64,000 bases of DNA from Bacteriovoracaceae bacterium (GCA_019752535.1 JAIEMA010000032.1:41441-105440); one strand, 5' to 3'; counted from the first letter of the stretch, positions 14,948 to 24,413 are shown. A program made the numbers and translations. Notes: a model not told the origin generated them from the letters alone.

Positions 14948-16456
14948 CTAAAACGCCAACCCTTCACGTTTTGCGGCAATCAAAGTACGCAGATAAAGGG
15001 CAAGGCCTTCTTGAGGTGAGAGTTTCCAGAAAGCTAAGTGATCAAGATTATAAAGTACGCGGACAGAGTTCATTGTATCAACTGCGGCCCCAGCAAGAGG
15101 TGAGCTTCCTTCGGTTGGGCCGTAAGAGAGCATATGGGTGTACACAGGATCAACACCTTGAGTGGCACGATCGTAAGCCGGTGGAAGGAAAACTAAATTA
15201 TAAACTTTTAAAGCACTCGATTCGTCACTCGATGGATTGAGATCGGCATGATGGGCCATGGTCATCAGGTTTTGGCGATCTAGAGCGGAGTAAATAGTCT
15301 GGGCGATATGATCAACGACGCGTGGATCTTTGGCGATAAGATTTAAAGGAAGTTTGAGAGTGTCACTGACTTGAGGGAAGACGCCGCGATAAAATAAATC
15401 TGGGCGCGCCTTATAATCAGCAATCACACTACCGTTTGGAGTGCCACCGACATTAAACCAAGCGGCCACATTTCCTAATCCTTCAGCGAGATCTTGCTCA
15501 TGACGTTTTTTTATTTCATGCATGACTCTTGAACCCATCGAGCGGCTAATCACGAGATGAGGACCATCAAGCTTGGCGAGCTCGGCTTCCGTTTGCTCCA
15601 CTTGTTCACTCATTGACGCCAGCGAGTTGCGATAAATGATCTCAACTTTTGCCCCTAAATGAGAGAGCTCTTTTTTTAGGAAACTGTAACCAGTCTTCTC
15701 TGTTTCTTTGATAAAAAGATTGTAAGGAAAGACTCCTGAGAGCATCCCGTTCTCATAAGAGAGTTGGGGAACGAAGGCGATTTTTAATTTGTTGGCCGCT
15801 ATCTCTTCATTAAATTCCGAAACAAAAACCTCTTTGAGTTCACTTAAATCCATCTTTTCGAGGTCATTAAAGTTTCTTTGAGCGTTCGGACGAGAGTTAT
15901 CGGCATTTTTAATGTTTGAAATGAGCGAATAGGCTTTGGCCGTGCAGCGATACCCATTTTGAAGAAAAAACGCATGCCACGAGAGTTGATCATAAGGAAG
16001 TTCATCAAGCTGACAACTTTCATGGTCAAGGGCCTTGACGGTTCTTTCTGATTTTTCCTCTAAATCTTTTTCATCTTGAGCAGTGTTGAATTCAGCAGCC
16101 GAAGATGGGAGATCGTTATAAATACCAAGTTTCTGGGCCACGCTAATGGACTGTGATTGAATGGCAAGGAGTCTCACGGCCGTGCGAGCTGTAAAGCAAT
16201 CCTCTTTGAGAAAGAGCAGATCATTCTCAACATTGTTGTAAGCCACTAGAGCTTCTTTATCATTTTTATTCTTAAGAGCTTTAAGACCTTTGACTGAATC
16301 TTCGACTTGAGTCACGGAACAGCCACCTAAGGCTTGGCGAAGTTGGGCGGCCTCTTGCTCTAAGCGAGCCAGTTCAATCGCCTCAGGAGAGATGAGGGCA
16401 AAACTAAGAAGAGGGTAAAGGGCCGTAAGACCCAAGAATGCAGATTTCAATTTCAT
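14948..16456 (-). CDS. Exported protein of unknown family, possibly alpha/beta-hydrolase-like
   Basis: A 502-residue protein with a signal peptide (about residues 1-20). The N-terminal half is helical and includes several Cys. The C-terminal half shows KIAFVPQLSYENGMLSGVFPYNLF, KEL-LGAKVEIIYR and HLVISRSMGSRVMHEI, the last resembling a nucleophile elbow (S-R-S-M-G-S) of a lipase-like fold. The canonical GxSxG is not met, because the first position is Ser. It starts the minus-strand run leading to namZ. Function unknown. Confidence 0.6.
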   Translation of the reverse strand: MKLKSAFLGLTALYPLLSFALISPEAIELARLEQEAAQLRQALGGCSVTQVEDSVKGLKALKNKNDKEALVAYNNVENDLLFLKEDCFTARTAVRLLAIQSQSISVAQKLGIYNDLPSSAAEFNTAQDEKDLEEKSERTVKALDHESCQLDELPYDQLSWHAFFLQNGYRCTAKAYSLISNIKNADNSRPNAQRNFNDLEKMDLSELKEVFVSEFNEEIAANKLKIAFVPQLSYENGMLSGVFPYNLFIKETEKTGYSFLKKELSHLGAKVEIIYRNSLASMSEQVEQTEAELAKLDGPHLVISRSMGSRVMHEIKKRHEQDLAEGLGNVAAWFNVGGTPNGSVIADYKARPDLFYRGVFPQVSDTLKLPLNLIAKDPRVVDHIAQTIYSALDRQNLMTMAHHADLNPSSDESSALKVYNLVFLPPAYDRATQGVDPVYTHMLSYGPTEGSSPLAGAAVDTMNSVRVLYNLDHLAFWKLSPQEGLALYLRTLIAAKREGLAF

Positions 16457-16517
16457 ATGGCTTCATTATGAATCAAGGCTGTGAGGCAAATGAGGGAATT
16501 GAAGTTTTTACATACCG

Positions 16518-17141
16518 CTAGAAGCGAAAAAGCAGGTCCTGGAATTCAGTGTTTTCCTCTGAATAATGAAATTTACTCTCAAGAACTCTGGAGGAGATCA
16601 CAGTAAAATGAGGGGAGAGAAGCTTAAGGTACTGTTTTCTTGTCCGAATCTTCGCCCATTTGTCATGAAAATCGAGCTCGCTCTGCTGGCGCTTATACTC
16701 AATATCAGTAGGAACAGTTAAATACAGAAACCTCACCCGACGAGCGAGAATGGGGAGAATGAGCTTTAAGTCTTTATCGCTTAAGTACTGAAGGACTGAG
16801 TTACAAATGGCGAGATCAAAAATATAGGCCCCTCGAGCTGGATTTTGAGCCCAGCTTAAAAGGTCTTCTTGAAACAGGTGGGCCTTTGTGATCTTGACTC
16901 GTTTAAAAGCAGGAGGTGAAGGCTCGATGCCAACGATGCGTCTGGGTTTAAACGTGCGAATCATCTCTTTTAAAAGATTTCCATAACCAAAGCCAAGATC
17001 AATGAGGGATTTCACCTCAAAGCCTTCTAAATTAAAATAAGCGGCGAGGTAGCGAGAGTGATCCTTCACATTACCAATTCCATCAATTGTTTTGAGGTCT
17101 TGATAATTTTCATCCCAATAATCTTGGTCAAATGGCTTCAT
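16518..17141 (-). CDS. Class I SAM-dependent methyltransferase
   Basis: A 207-residue cytosolic protein. SAM motif I is SLIDLGFGYGNLL (about residues 45-57), followed by the acidic end of strand 2 (IVGIEPSP), motif IV FDLAICNSVLQYL and a ...RFLYLTVPTD strand. The N-terminal DYWDENY is common in methyltransferases of the Methyltransf_23/25 group. No substrate domain is visible and neighbours give no pathway. It is divergent from the osmC-type gene. Confidence 0.82.
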   Translation of the reverse strand: MKPFDQDYWDENYQDLKTIDGIGNVKDHSRYLAAYFNLEGFEVKSLIDLGFGYGNLLKEMIRTFKPRRIVGIEPSPPAFKRVKITKAHLFQEDLLSWAQNPARGAYIFDLAICNSVLQYLSDKDLKLILPILARRVRFLYLTVPTDIEYKRQQSELDFHDKWAKIRTRKQYLKLLSPHFTVISSRVLESKFHYSEENTEFQDLLFRF

Positions 17142-17181
17142 TCTACTAATCTATCTCTATTGATTCGACAAAGGAGGCCCT

Positions 17182-17562
17182 ATGGTGAATGGACATTTAC
17201 AAAAACCTTATAAAGCTCAATTTCATGATGGCCGTCATCCGTTCAGTGCTGATCTTGATTCAAAATTTGGCGGCGAAGACTCTGCCCCCAATCCTCACGA
17301 ACTTCTTGAGGCTGCTTTGGTGGGTTGTACTCTACAAACCATCCAGCTTTATGGGGCCAGAAAAGGTTGGGATATTGGCTCAACTGAAGTCGTTGTTAAA
17401 TTTGTTTCAGAAGGCGCGGAAGTCGTTCTCTCTCGCACCATTAAGTTTGATTTAAGTCTTAATGAGGAACAAAAAACGAGACTAACTGAAATCGCCAATA
17501 AATGCCCCATCCATAAGGCCCTCTTGGCGCCAACAAAAATTGAGACTCAGATTATTTCTTGA
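17182..17562 (+). CDS. OsmC family peroxiredoxin-like protein
   Basis: A 126-residue cytosolic protein with the OsmC/Ohr fold. Both redox Cys are present, [13 protein letters not shown] in the central helix and [12 protein letters not shown] near the C-terminus, the second in the NxCPxHxxL motif of YhfA-type members. AAAGGAGG precedes the ATG. Family members reduce organic hydroperoxides or handle sulfur stress. It overlaps the convergent mscL gene by 11 bp. Confidence 0.9.
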   Translation: MVNGHLQKPYKAQFHDGRHPFSADLDSKFGGEDSAPNPHELLEAALVGCTLQTIQLYGARKGWDIGSTEVVVKFVSEGAEVVLSRTIKFDLSLNEEQKTRLTEIANKCPIHKALLAPTKIETQIIS

Positions 17563-17953
17563 GAAGATCTCTGATCTCAGTCAGTAAAACAATATCGGCC
17601 GCAGGTGCTGCTGGAGCCGCTGGTTTCGCTTCTTCTTTCTTTTTTAAGGAGTTCATTAACTTCACAACAGAGAAGATAGCAAAAGCGATAATGATAAAAT
17701 CAATAACAGACTGAAGAAAGAGTCCGTATTCGATTGAGACGGCCGGAATTCCTGGAATCATTGATTCTTTGAGCACCAGTTTAAGATTATCAAATTTCAC
17801 TCCGCCGATAATGACACCAATAATAGGAGTGATAATGTTGGTTACGAGAGAGGTCACGATCTTCCCAAAGGCTCCACCAATCACAACACCAACGGCTAAG
17901 TCCATCACGTTGCCGCGCATTGCAAAACTTTTAAACTCACTCATAAAGCTCAT
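17552..17953 (-). CDS. mscL: Large-conductance mechanosensitive channel
   Basis: A 133-residue inner-membrane protein, normal for MscL. The start GGGAG-spaced ATG gives [25 protein letters not shown]1 (about residues 17-45) is glycine-rich with the gate segment [22 protein letters not shown]2 (about 65-95) is [22 protein letters not shown], and the cytoplasmic helix ends in LLTEIRDLL. An Ala/Pro-rich linker ([15 protein letters not shown]) precedes that helix. The channel opens under hypo-osmotic tension. Only 36 bp separate its start from the divergent GIY-YIG gene. Confidence 0.97.
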   Translation of the reverse strand: MSFMSEFKSFAMRGNVMDLAVGVVIGGAFGKIVTSLVTNIITPIIGVIIGGVKFDNLKLVLKESMIPGIPAVSIEYGLFLQSVIDFIIIAFAIFSVVKLMNSLKKKEEAKPAAPAAPAADIVLLTEIRDLLKK

Positions 17954-17989
17954 GAAGACTCCCTGTTCATTATTTGAGAATATTATTCA

Positions 17990-18265
17990 ATGAATAAGAC
18001 TCTATTGTCAGCTTCAAAAACCTGGTGGGTCTATATTGTGGAGACGGACAAGGGCACACTCTACACGGGCATTACAACGGATGTGAAACGACGTTTTCGC
18101 CAGCACACAGGTGAGCTCAAAGGTGGAGCTAAGTATTTTCATTCGGCTCAAGCGGTGAAAATTCGTTTTAAAAAGAAATTTCCTAATCGCTCAGAAGCCT
18201 CAAAGTTTGAAGCGCATGTGAAATCACTGACGCGTGCACAAAAATTGAAATTGCTTAAGGCTTAA
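17990..18265 (+). CDS. GIY-YIG nuclease-fold small protein (YhbQ/UPF0213-like)
   Basis: A 91-residue protein consisting of a single GIY-YIG domain: WWVYIVETDKGTLYTGITTDVKRRFRQH (the GIY equivalent is VYI, YIG is YTG), then GGAKYFHSAQAVKIRFKKKFPNRSEASKFEAHVKSLTRAQKLKLL. This fits the UPF0213/YhbQ group, whose members have been linked to DNA nicking or repair. It overlaps the convergent phospholipase-D gene by 11 bp. No Shine-Dalgarno sequence is evident. Confidence 0.88.
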   Translation: MNKTLLSASKTWWVYIVETDKGTLYTGITTDVKRRFRQHTGELKGGAKYFHSAQAVKIRFKKKFPNRSEASKFEAHVKSLTRAQKLKLLKA

Positions 18266-20087
18266 AGACAAGAGGAATAGAGTTGGCCATATCCAGCACT
18301 AAGACTTTATCGAGCTGATCGTTCAACGATTCATCCTGACAAATCGTCGTGACTTCAAAAGCATGGTCAGTAGCATTGTGTTGAAGATTGTAACTCCCTA
18401 TGGAAGCCATTTGACGATCAAAGTGCATCACTTTTGAATGGAGGAAGCTGATGTGTGTCCAGACATTCACACTTGGGATTGTAATCCACTTATTCAACAG
18501 TTGCTTATAGTGATTCGTACCGTAATAGGTGTTTGAAAGATAAATTTTTAATAAATTCATGTTCGCTGCGAAGTCATGACCTTGAAGCTGATCTTCTTGT
18601 ATTCTCTCATTGTAAATGGCGACGTTTTCATTTCCGGCCATATCAATATTGGTGGTGAGATAATCTACCTTAAGGCCATTTTTGGCGAGTGATTGAATTT
18701 TTTTATAAAGCTGATTATACATTTCAAAATGATCTGCAATTTCGATAGGTGGCAACCAAGCGCGATTCCATTTCGTGACCACGCCATCTGACGCGATCGG
18801 ATTGGTGATAATCAAATAATCTTTAACAGAATCCAAGATTTTTAAATAGGCTTTTCCAATGGAATTTCCATCTTGGTAAGGAGATTGCTTAATGAAGCGA
18901 CAGACTCCTTTCATTTGAGTGACGGGGTTAGATAAGATAGAAGCGTAATTTGAAGCTCCTCTCAGTTTCTGAGTGTATTCTCTCTTCTTTTGCGCAAAGC
19001 TCTCCTCAAGGTAGTGGTGAGCTGAAGTCACTCCAGGGCGCACTCTTTTTTCTACAAAATGTTGCCAATCTTCTAGAAAGCCGATGCTCATGTCTGTCAC
19101 CATAGGCCCAGTTACTAAAATATCAATATCACGATTCATGAAGTTCGTGCCGAGTGAGAGATTGTCGGCATCAATCATATTATGGCCGCCTACGATGCCT
19201 TGCTTGAAATCAACGACTAAGTTTTTTGTGTGGTAGATCGCCCGACCTTTGTGTTTCCAAAAATCATCCGCTTCAATCACTTCAACACCACTGTCTTTAA
19301 GCTTTAGAAGACAATCTCTGTGCTTGAGAAATTTTGAAATCGTGGCATCGGCCATGACTCGAACATCAATTCCTTCGTTATGCCTTTTGATGAGTAAATC
19401 GACTAGCTCACTTGTGCCCTTATCACAGACAAAAACCAGAGAGCTCATAAGAATAGTTTTTTGAGCTTTTCGAATAAGATTTTTCTTTGTTTCAAAGGAC
19501 TGCCTGTCTTCTAGGATTTGAAGCTTGTTGCCGAAACTTAATTCAGAGTGGCTGACCTCATCGATGTTTTGATGAAACTGAGGATCAAAAAATGAGCGAT
19601 TCATTTTTTTTGCCTCACCGTGCTTCGCTGAATACTTCTCGATTGGCAGTGTGAGTGAGTTGAGTGGGGGATGATTCAGTCCGCCCCATTCTTTCATAAT
19701 AGGAATGAGTTTTTTATGGAGAAGCGTTTTTTTGCTAAACTTTAATTTTCCAAACGAGAGGCGCTTGGCTTCATTGAACGTGGTGGCCCCAAAGTGTTGA
19801 ATGTATTCTTCAACGTTAAGAGTAAATATTTTCTGTAGCTGGTGCCAGTCTTGGAGGTACCAATCTTTAATTTGATATTCACCACGTTTGTTGAGCTTAT
19901 ATTTGGCACTAGCTTGAGCACGTTCTGGATTGAAGGTGAGATAGCTTAAGGATTTAGCTTGATAAGATTCTGCAATTTGCTGGATATCAAACTTGTACTG
20001 TCCTCTCTCTGGGAGAAAGATCTCCTGCGCACTTGTATGAAGTGATAACCCTAAGAAAATAGAGGTAAAGAAGGCGCGAAAAATCAT
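18255..20087 (-). CDS. Exported phospholipase D family protein
   Basis: A 610-residue protein with a signal peptide (about residues 1-20, MIFRAFFTS...TSAQ). It has two HKD motifs: HTKNLVVD followed by GGHNMID near residue 288, and HSKVMHFDRQMASIGSYNLQH near residue 550. Together they form the single PLD active site. The 200 residues before the first motif are not recognised. Enzymes of this type hydrolyse phosphodiesters in phospholipids (PLD/cardiolipin synthase superfamily); an exported form may attack lipids outside the inner membrane. A terminator of the upstream gene lies just before its start. Confidence 0.88.
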   Translation of the reverse strand: MIFRAFFTSIFLGLSLHTSAQEIFLPERGQYKFDIQQIAESYQAKSLSYLTFNPERAQASAKYKLNKRGEYQIKDWYLQDWHQLQKIFTLNVEEYIQHFGATTFNEAKRLSFGKLKFSKKTLLHKKLIPIMKEWGGLNHPPLNSLTLPIEKYSAKHGEAKKMNRSFFDPQFHQNIDEVSHSELSFGNKLQILEDRQSFETKKNLIRKAQKTILMSSLVFVCDKGTSELVDLLIKRHNEGIDVRVMADATISKFLKHRDCLLKLKDSGVEVIEADDFWKHKGRAIYHTKNLVVDFKQGIVGGHNMIDADNLSLGTNFMNRDIDILVTGPMVTDMSIGFLEDWQHFVEKRVRPGVTSAHHYLEESFAQKKREYTQKLRGASNYASILSNPVTQMKGVCRFIKQSPYQDGNSIGKAYLKILDSVKDYLIITNPIASDGVVTKWNRAWLPPIEIADHFEMYNQLYKKIQSLAKNGLKVDYLTTNIDMAGNENVAIYNERIQEDQLQGHDFAANMNLLKIYLSNTYYGTNHYKQLLNKWITIPSVNVWTHISFLHSKVMHFDRQMASIGSYNLQHNATDHAFEVTTICQDESLNDQLDKVLVLDMANSIPLVFKP

Positions 20088-20098
20088 GATTGAATATT

Positions 20099-20125
20099 AG
20101 CCCCAACTCTTAGTGTTGGGGCTAA
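20099..20125 (-). terminator. Intrinsic terminator after the cytochrome c lipoprotein gene
   Basis: An inverted repeat AGCCCCAAC / GTTGGGGCT with a short loop lies 12 bp after the minus-strand stop at 20137. It is only about 12 bp upstream of the next minus-strand gene. The T tract after it is short, so some read-through into the phospholipase-D gene is possible. Confidence 0.6.
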
Positions 20126-20136
20126 ATGAGTAAAAC

Positions 20137-20604
20137 TTACTTGAAACTTTGAAGATAAGCGAAAATGGCCGGGAGATCTTTTTCAAGTTTAGGGAAAGCT
20201 CGCATAGCCTTGGTTTTACGAGCAGGTGTGTAACCTGGAGGCAAAGCTTCTGGGTAGCGGCCAGTGACGACTTTAACTTTAACAACTTCCCATGGAGTTC
20301 CCGCTTGAGCAGGGCCGATTGAGCCGTTCTCACTTGGGTTCTTGTTATGACAAGAAATGCAGTTTGACTGGTAAATCACTTTACCCTGGGCCACAAGCTC
20401 TGGAGTAGAGGCCGGAGCCTCCTCTGGGACGAAAACAGCTGCCTGTTTAGCGCCTCCCGGAGTCGCTGATTGCTCAGCCTCGCGAGCTTCAATCGTTGTA
20501 GGAGCAGGAACTGGGCTCACTGTACGAGTGGTGTAGTCGTGATGTTGTTGATTACATGAAATAAGAAGGGGGACAAGGAGTCCCCCGATTAGAATGAGTT
20601 TCAA
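20137..20604 (-). CDS. Cytochrome c lipoprotein paired with PuuD-like membrane protein
   Basis: A 155-residue lipoprotein (lipobox LLISC, Cys17) with a Pro/Ala-rich linker and one mono-heme domain (CISCH, residues 82-86; likely Met ligand in the KTKAMRAFP segment). The start codon is TTG, overlapping the TGA stop of the upstream gene (TTGA), with GGAGG 7 nt before it. It is probably anchored in the periplasm and takes electrons from the membrane partner. In PuuD-type urate hydroxylases a cytochrome c domain is fused to the same kind of membrane domain, so this is a split version. Confidence 0.88.
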   Translation of the reverse strand: MKLILIGGLLVPLLISCNQQHHDYTTRTVSPVPAPTTIEAREAEQSATPGGAKQAAVFVPEEAPASTPELVAQGKVIYQSNCISCHNKNPSENGSIGPAQAGTPWEVVKVKVVTGRYPEALPPGYTPARKTKAMRAFPKLEKDLPAIFAYLQSFK

Positions 20605-21302
20605 ACAAGAACCTCCAACAATCCGTATAGAACAACCAAAAGACCAAGACCGCAGTGAATGACACCTTTTACAGATGTGAGAGGTCCCATTTTTCCTTTA
20701 ATAGCGTTGATCTCTAAAGCCACGATAATCGCAGAGACAACACCCATAGCGATAAGTGGATTCACATTTTCACCCATACCGATGCTCAAGTGACGAGAAG
20801 CGCCCATGAAAAAGATTAGGGGAATCGAGAACAAAGTGTTTGTTCTTGAAGCGAGGCCTGCTTTCGCAGCACTTGTTGCTGCCGCTGGATTGGCCGCTCC
20901 ACCTTTAAGAAGTGACTCAGCATTAGCGATCACAACTTTCTGATTAGGCCAAATGATGAGCCAGACGTTTAAGAACATGAAAGTTCCCATCAAAGCACCA
21001 GGCCAGATGTAGAGGCCGTAGGGAGTAAGGAAGAAATCGGCTTTAAGTTCTGCACCTTGAATCGCAAGCATTGTGACACCTGAGAGGAATGTGAACATCG
21101 CTCCCCAACGGAACCACCAAAGAGCTTTAGGAACGAGCTTTGTGAAAGCCACGTTTTTTACTGGAGCTTCGATTTCTTTGAAAAACTCACCTTGAATAAA
21201 ATTGAAGTAGTAGAGAATGCCGATCCAAGTGATGCCGGCGAAAAAATGTATGTAGCGAAGAGACATGACGAGCCCTTCTTGGCTGAACAATGCAATATCC
21301 AT
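20601..21302 (-). CDS. PuuD/Urate_ox_N-like membrane oxidoreductase subunit
   Basis: A 233-residue inner-membrane protein with six to seven helices. The N-terminal LRYIHFFAGITWIGILYYFNFIQGEFF, RWGAMFTFLSGVTML and FMGASRHLSIG segments match the membrane domain of PuuD (Urate_ox_N family). The family fuses this domain to cytochrome c; here the cytochrome is a separate coupled gene. AAGGAG precedes the ATG. No other purine-degradation gene lies nearby, so urate as substrate is doubtful; the conserved His could bind heme or another cofactor. Confidence 0.8.
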   Translation of the reverse strand: MDIALFSQEGLVMSLRYIHFFAGITWIGILYYFNFIQGEFFKEIEAPVKNVAFTKLVPKALWWFRWGAMFTFLSGVTMLAIQGAELKADFFLTPYGLYIWPGALMGTFMFLNVWLIIWPNQKVVIANAESLLKGGAANPAAATSAAKAGLASRTNTLFSIPLIFFMGASRHLSIGMGENVNPLIAMGVVSAIIVALEINAIKGKMGPLTSVKGVIHCGLGLLVVLYGLLEVLV

Positions 21303-21380
21303 AGAGGATCTCCTTTAAAAGGGTAATAAGCTGAGTAAAATCAGATAATAAACGCTTTTAAATGGCTTGGGAACTAAGCT

Positions 21381-22646
21381 TTAGTGTGCAGCGCAGCTAT
21401 CTTGGAGGAGAGAATAGAGGTTTGCAAATTCTTGATAGCGGCGTTTTTGATCCTGTGGAGAGCCATGTTCTGCTCTCAAATCTGTTAAATACTCGTATAG
21501 CTGTTGTTGAAATTGCGAATGGTCATGCGCCAAAAAGGACTCGCATAAGCTCAAATCCCATTCAAGCAATGTCGAACTTTCGGGTGGAAATTTTTGTTCT
21601 TCTGAGAATAGACCTTGGGCAAAGATAGGGGCAGTGTTTGAATATTTCTTTAACGTCTCAAAAGCTTCTAAAAATAAATCTGGTGATTCCTTGGCCCAGG
21701 CTTCGTATTTATCCCAAGTTGAAAGTGGCGCCCCCAACCAATTCACAATAGCTGTGAATCCTCTTTGAGGGAGTGCATTTTTATCTACAATACTTTTTGC
21801 CGTTTTTTGAATATCCAGTGTTTGAATATTTTCTGCTGCTAGAAGTGAATCGGTTAAATAATAGACAGCTCCCCCCGCAATAAAGAATGGATTTCCAAAA
21901 CCAAGTTGTGGGTTCAGTGCAAAGTAGCGACCCATATTATAAGAATAAAGTGCTCGAAGTTGAGCGCGAGGCTTTGCAATATTGCTATAGCCTTCTGCTT
22001 GCATCATCAAAAGTGCAGACACTTCAGCAAACGATTCAGATAGATGCACTTGATGAGGATCTTCGTAATCAAATGTACCAGGCATAAACCATTCATCTCG
22101 ACAGTGAGAGAGTTCATGATAAAGAGAGAAGCGGGCAAGCGTTTCGAAAGGAAGTCTGACTTCTAGCTCATCATAAGTTTTTCCTTGATGAGCGACCTTA
22201 GTATCAAGACCTAAAATGCGATTATGTTCAAGTCTCTGATTAGAAAATTCAGAAGCTGGAAATACAGCACACAATTTATAGACCGCTGGATAGGTGCTTT
22301 TAAGAATGGGAAGAGCAAAAGCATTCTCTTTAAGGGCATTTAAAAAAGGATCATACTGATCAGCTTCACTTAATGTGATCTCAACGCCAACTTTCTCTTT
22401 TATATAAGATTGAATAATTTTTTGGCGCTTCACTCGCTTGTCTTCACCTTCACCAATCGCTTTTTTCTGCGCAAATCGCCACTGCAACTCTTCCTTGTCC
22501 ATAATCACAATTGGCCAAGGGGAGGAGTGACCGAATTTTTTCTGAAGACGGGGGATTTCATTCTTCAGAAAAAACTCGGTCGCTTTGAGGGGGGTTGAAA
22601 GCGAGAGTAGCAGAGAGGTGAGAAGGAGGATTGTCGTCCGTGTCAT
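21381..22646 (-). CDS. Exported protein with HExxH metallopeptidase motif
   Basis: A 421-residue protein with a signal peptide (MTRTTILLLTSLLLSLSTPLKA). Near residue 177 it has YHELSHCRDE, the HExxH zinc motif, and about 25 residues later SESFAEVSALLMM, with a Glu placed as in gluzincins. The motif lies in a helical segment. The remainder is helix-rich and unrecognised. A secreted zinc protease is plausible, but only the motif supports it. Confidence 0.65.
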   Translation of the reverse strand: MTRTTILLLTSLLLSLSTPLKATEFFLKNEIPRLQKKFGHSSPWPIVIMDKEELQWRFAQKKAIGEGEDKRVKRQKIIQSYIKEKVGVEITLSEADQYDPFLNALKENAFALPILKSTYPAVYKLCAVFPASEFSNQRLEHNRILGLDTKVAHQGKTYDELEVRLPFETLARFSLYHELSHCRDEWFMPGTFDYEDPHQVHLSESFAEVSALLMMQAEGYSNIAKPRAQLRALYSYNMGRYFALNPQLGFGNPFFIAGGAVYYLTDSLLAAENIQTLDIQKTAKSIVDKNALPQRGFTAIVNWLGAPLSTWDKYEAWAKESPDLFLEAFETLKKYSNTAPIFAQGLFSEEQKFPPESSTLLEWDLSLCESFLAHDHSQFQQQLYEYLTDLRAEHGSPQDQKRRYQEFANLYSLLQDSCAAH

Positions 22647-22737
22647 GTGAAACGTTTTAAACTAATCTGTGAAAAATTGTAGGGGAGAGAGAAAGGCTTA
22701 CAGGGGAATTTGAACGGAAGAGTTAACAGATGTGAAA

Positions 22738-22757
22738 AGGGCCTCCGAAGAGGCCCT
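22738..22757 (-). terminator. Intrinsic terminator with UUCG tetraloop
   Basis: Read on the minus strand: AGGGCCTC-TTCG-GAGGCCCT followed by TTTT. It is a perfect 8-bp GC-rich stem capped by a UUCG tetraloop, 6 bp after the stop of the DEAD-box helicase gene at 22764. Confidence 0.9.
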
Positions 22758-22763
22758 AAGTCT

Positions 22764-24413
22764 TTATTTTTTAAACCAACCCATGAGATCCCAACCTTTC
22801 TTTTTTTCGCCATCTCCACCCGCACCAGCACGATTGCCAATATTGTCATCGACTTCATCAGCAGGTCTTGCACTCTGTGGACGCGTGTTCTGTTGTGGGC
22901 GACGAGGACGATCATCACGTGGACGATCATCTCGGTTGCGGTTTGGTCCACCACGATGAGGGCCACGATTATTATTACTTGCTCCACGGTTACCAGGACC
23001 ACGAGCATTGCCACGGAAATTTCTATTTCCTCTTGGTGCCGCTCTATCAATGCGACTCATTTGCTCTTCGAGCGAAGGCTGGCTGGTAGAAGCTTCACCT
23101 TCAGCTTTATTGAAATTGGCTTCGTTCTCTATTCTTGGTCGACGCTCTTGTCTTGGTCCTCTGTTGTCACGATTTTCTTGGCGAGGGCCACGACTTTGAC
23201 GTGGAACGCGAGGGTTATGAGCTTGATCTCTTCCACCGTCATGACGATTTCTCTGACCAGGCTTCGGCGCTTTGACAGCATTAGCGACTTTAGGAGTTTT
23301 GGCATAGAGCTCTGGATTGACGAGCTTTAAAATCGCTCTCCACTCTTCGCGCACTTCTGGAGTGAGAAATGAAATGGCAGTTCCTGTTGCTCCCGCACGA
23401 CCTGTGCGACCGATACGGTGAATGTATTCTTCAGGAACATGAGGGATATCGTAATTAATGACGTAAGCCACTTCAGGGACATCAATGCCTCGAGCAGCAA
23501 TGTCTGTGGCCACAAGAACTCTGAATTCACCTTCTTTAAAAGCTCTTAGAGTTGTTTGGCGCTGAGACTGAGAGCGATCGCCATGCAATCTTCCAGAAGT
23601 GATGCCATTTTTATCTAATTGGCGAGCGAGTTTTTCTGTTCTGTATTTTGTTCGGGTAAAGACGATAACTGTTCCTTCACGTTCAGCAATGATTTTTGTG
23701 AGGGCTTCAAACTTATCTTCTTCTTCCATCTCCATCGATTCTTGAGTGATGGTATCGATAGGCACTGAATGACCAGGGCCCACTTCTACGCGCACAGGAT
23801 TGATGAGATATTTTTTTGATATGTCAGCGACTTCATCAGCAAATGTGGCCGAGAAGAGCATTGTTTGTCTCTCCTTTGGCACTCCTTTAAGAACTTGATT
23901 AAGTTGAGGGGCAAAACCCATATCGAGCATTCTGTCAGCTTCATCGAGAACGAGGTATCGGACGTTATCAAGTTTCGCATGACCTTCTCCCATATGATCG
24001 ACGAGGCGACCAGGAGTGGCGATGATGAAACGTGGCTTGCGAGAGAGACCATCAATTTGAGGCTGCATTCCCACGCCGCCAATCACTAGCACAGGATGCC
24101 AGCGACCTGTCATTTTAAGAGTGAGATGTTTAATCACCTCTGTGACTTGAATCGCGATTTCGCGAGTAGGAGCAAGTATGAGGGCGCAATCGTTATTGTC
24201 GCCGTTTTTATCCATTAAAGTGACTAAAGGAAGACAGAAGGCCAATGTCTTGCCGGTCCCTGTTTGAGCAAGACCAATAATGTCTTTACCAAGCATCGCA
24301 TGAGGGATGGCCTGGGCTTGAATTTCAGTTGGGATCGAGATGTTTGAGTGTTCGAGAGCTTTTTTAACGGGAATAGGGAGATCGAGTGTATCAAATGAGG
24401 TCAGCGCGTCCAT
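22764..24413 (-). CDS. DEAD-box RNA helicase with long RG-rich tail
   Basis: A 549-residue cytosolic helicase of the RhlE/DeaD type. Q motif IPTEIQAQAIP, Walker A AQTGTGKT, PTREIA, DEAD (VLDEADRMLDMGF), SAT, then the second RecA domain with VFTRTKYRTEKLA, ATDIAARGIDVPEVAYVINYD and HRIGRTGRAG. Residues about 370-549 are a disordered basic tail rich in Arg, Gly, Asn and Asp that ends in WDLMGWFKK. It unwinds RNA, probably in ribosome assembly or decay. The tail end resembles that of the neighbouring paralogue. Confidence 0.95.
   Translation of the reverse strand: MDALTSFDTLDLPIPVKKALEHSNISIPTEIQAQAIPHAMLGKDIIGLAQTGTGKTLAFCLPLVTLMDKNGDNNDCALILAPTREIAIQVTEVIKHLTLKMTGRWHPVLVIGGVGMQPQIDGLSRKPRFIIATPGRLVDHMGEGHAKLDNVRYLVLDEADRMLDMGFAPQLNQVLKGVPKERQTMLFSATFADEVADISKKYLINPVRVEVGPGHSVPIDTITQESMEMEEEDKFEALTKIIAEREGTVIVFTRTKYRTEKLARQLDKNGITSGRLHGDRSQSQRQTTLRAFKEGEFRVLVATDIAARGIDVPEVAYVINYDIPHVPEEYIHRIGRTGRAGATGTAISFLTPEVREEWRAILKLVNPELYAKTPKVANAVKAPKPGQRNRHDGGRDQAHNPRVPRQSRGPRQENRDNRGPRQERRPRIENEANFNKAEGEASTSQPSLEEQMSRIDRAAPRGNRNFRGNARGPGNRGASNNNRGPHRGGPNRNRDDRPRDDRPRRPQQNTRPQSARPADEVDDNIGNRAGAGGDGEKKKGWDLMGWFKK

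Noticed and set aside
22710..23330. Plus-strand frame of 206 codons opposite the RG-rich helicase tail
   Set aside because: It mirrors the low-complexity Arg/Gly-rich coding sequence of the minus-strand helicase, is Thr/Ile/Ser biased and has no ribosome-binding site.
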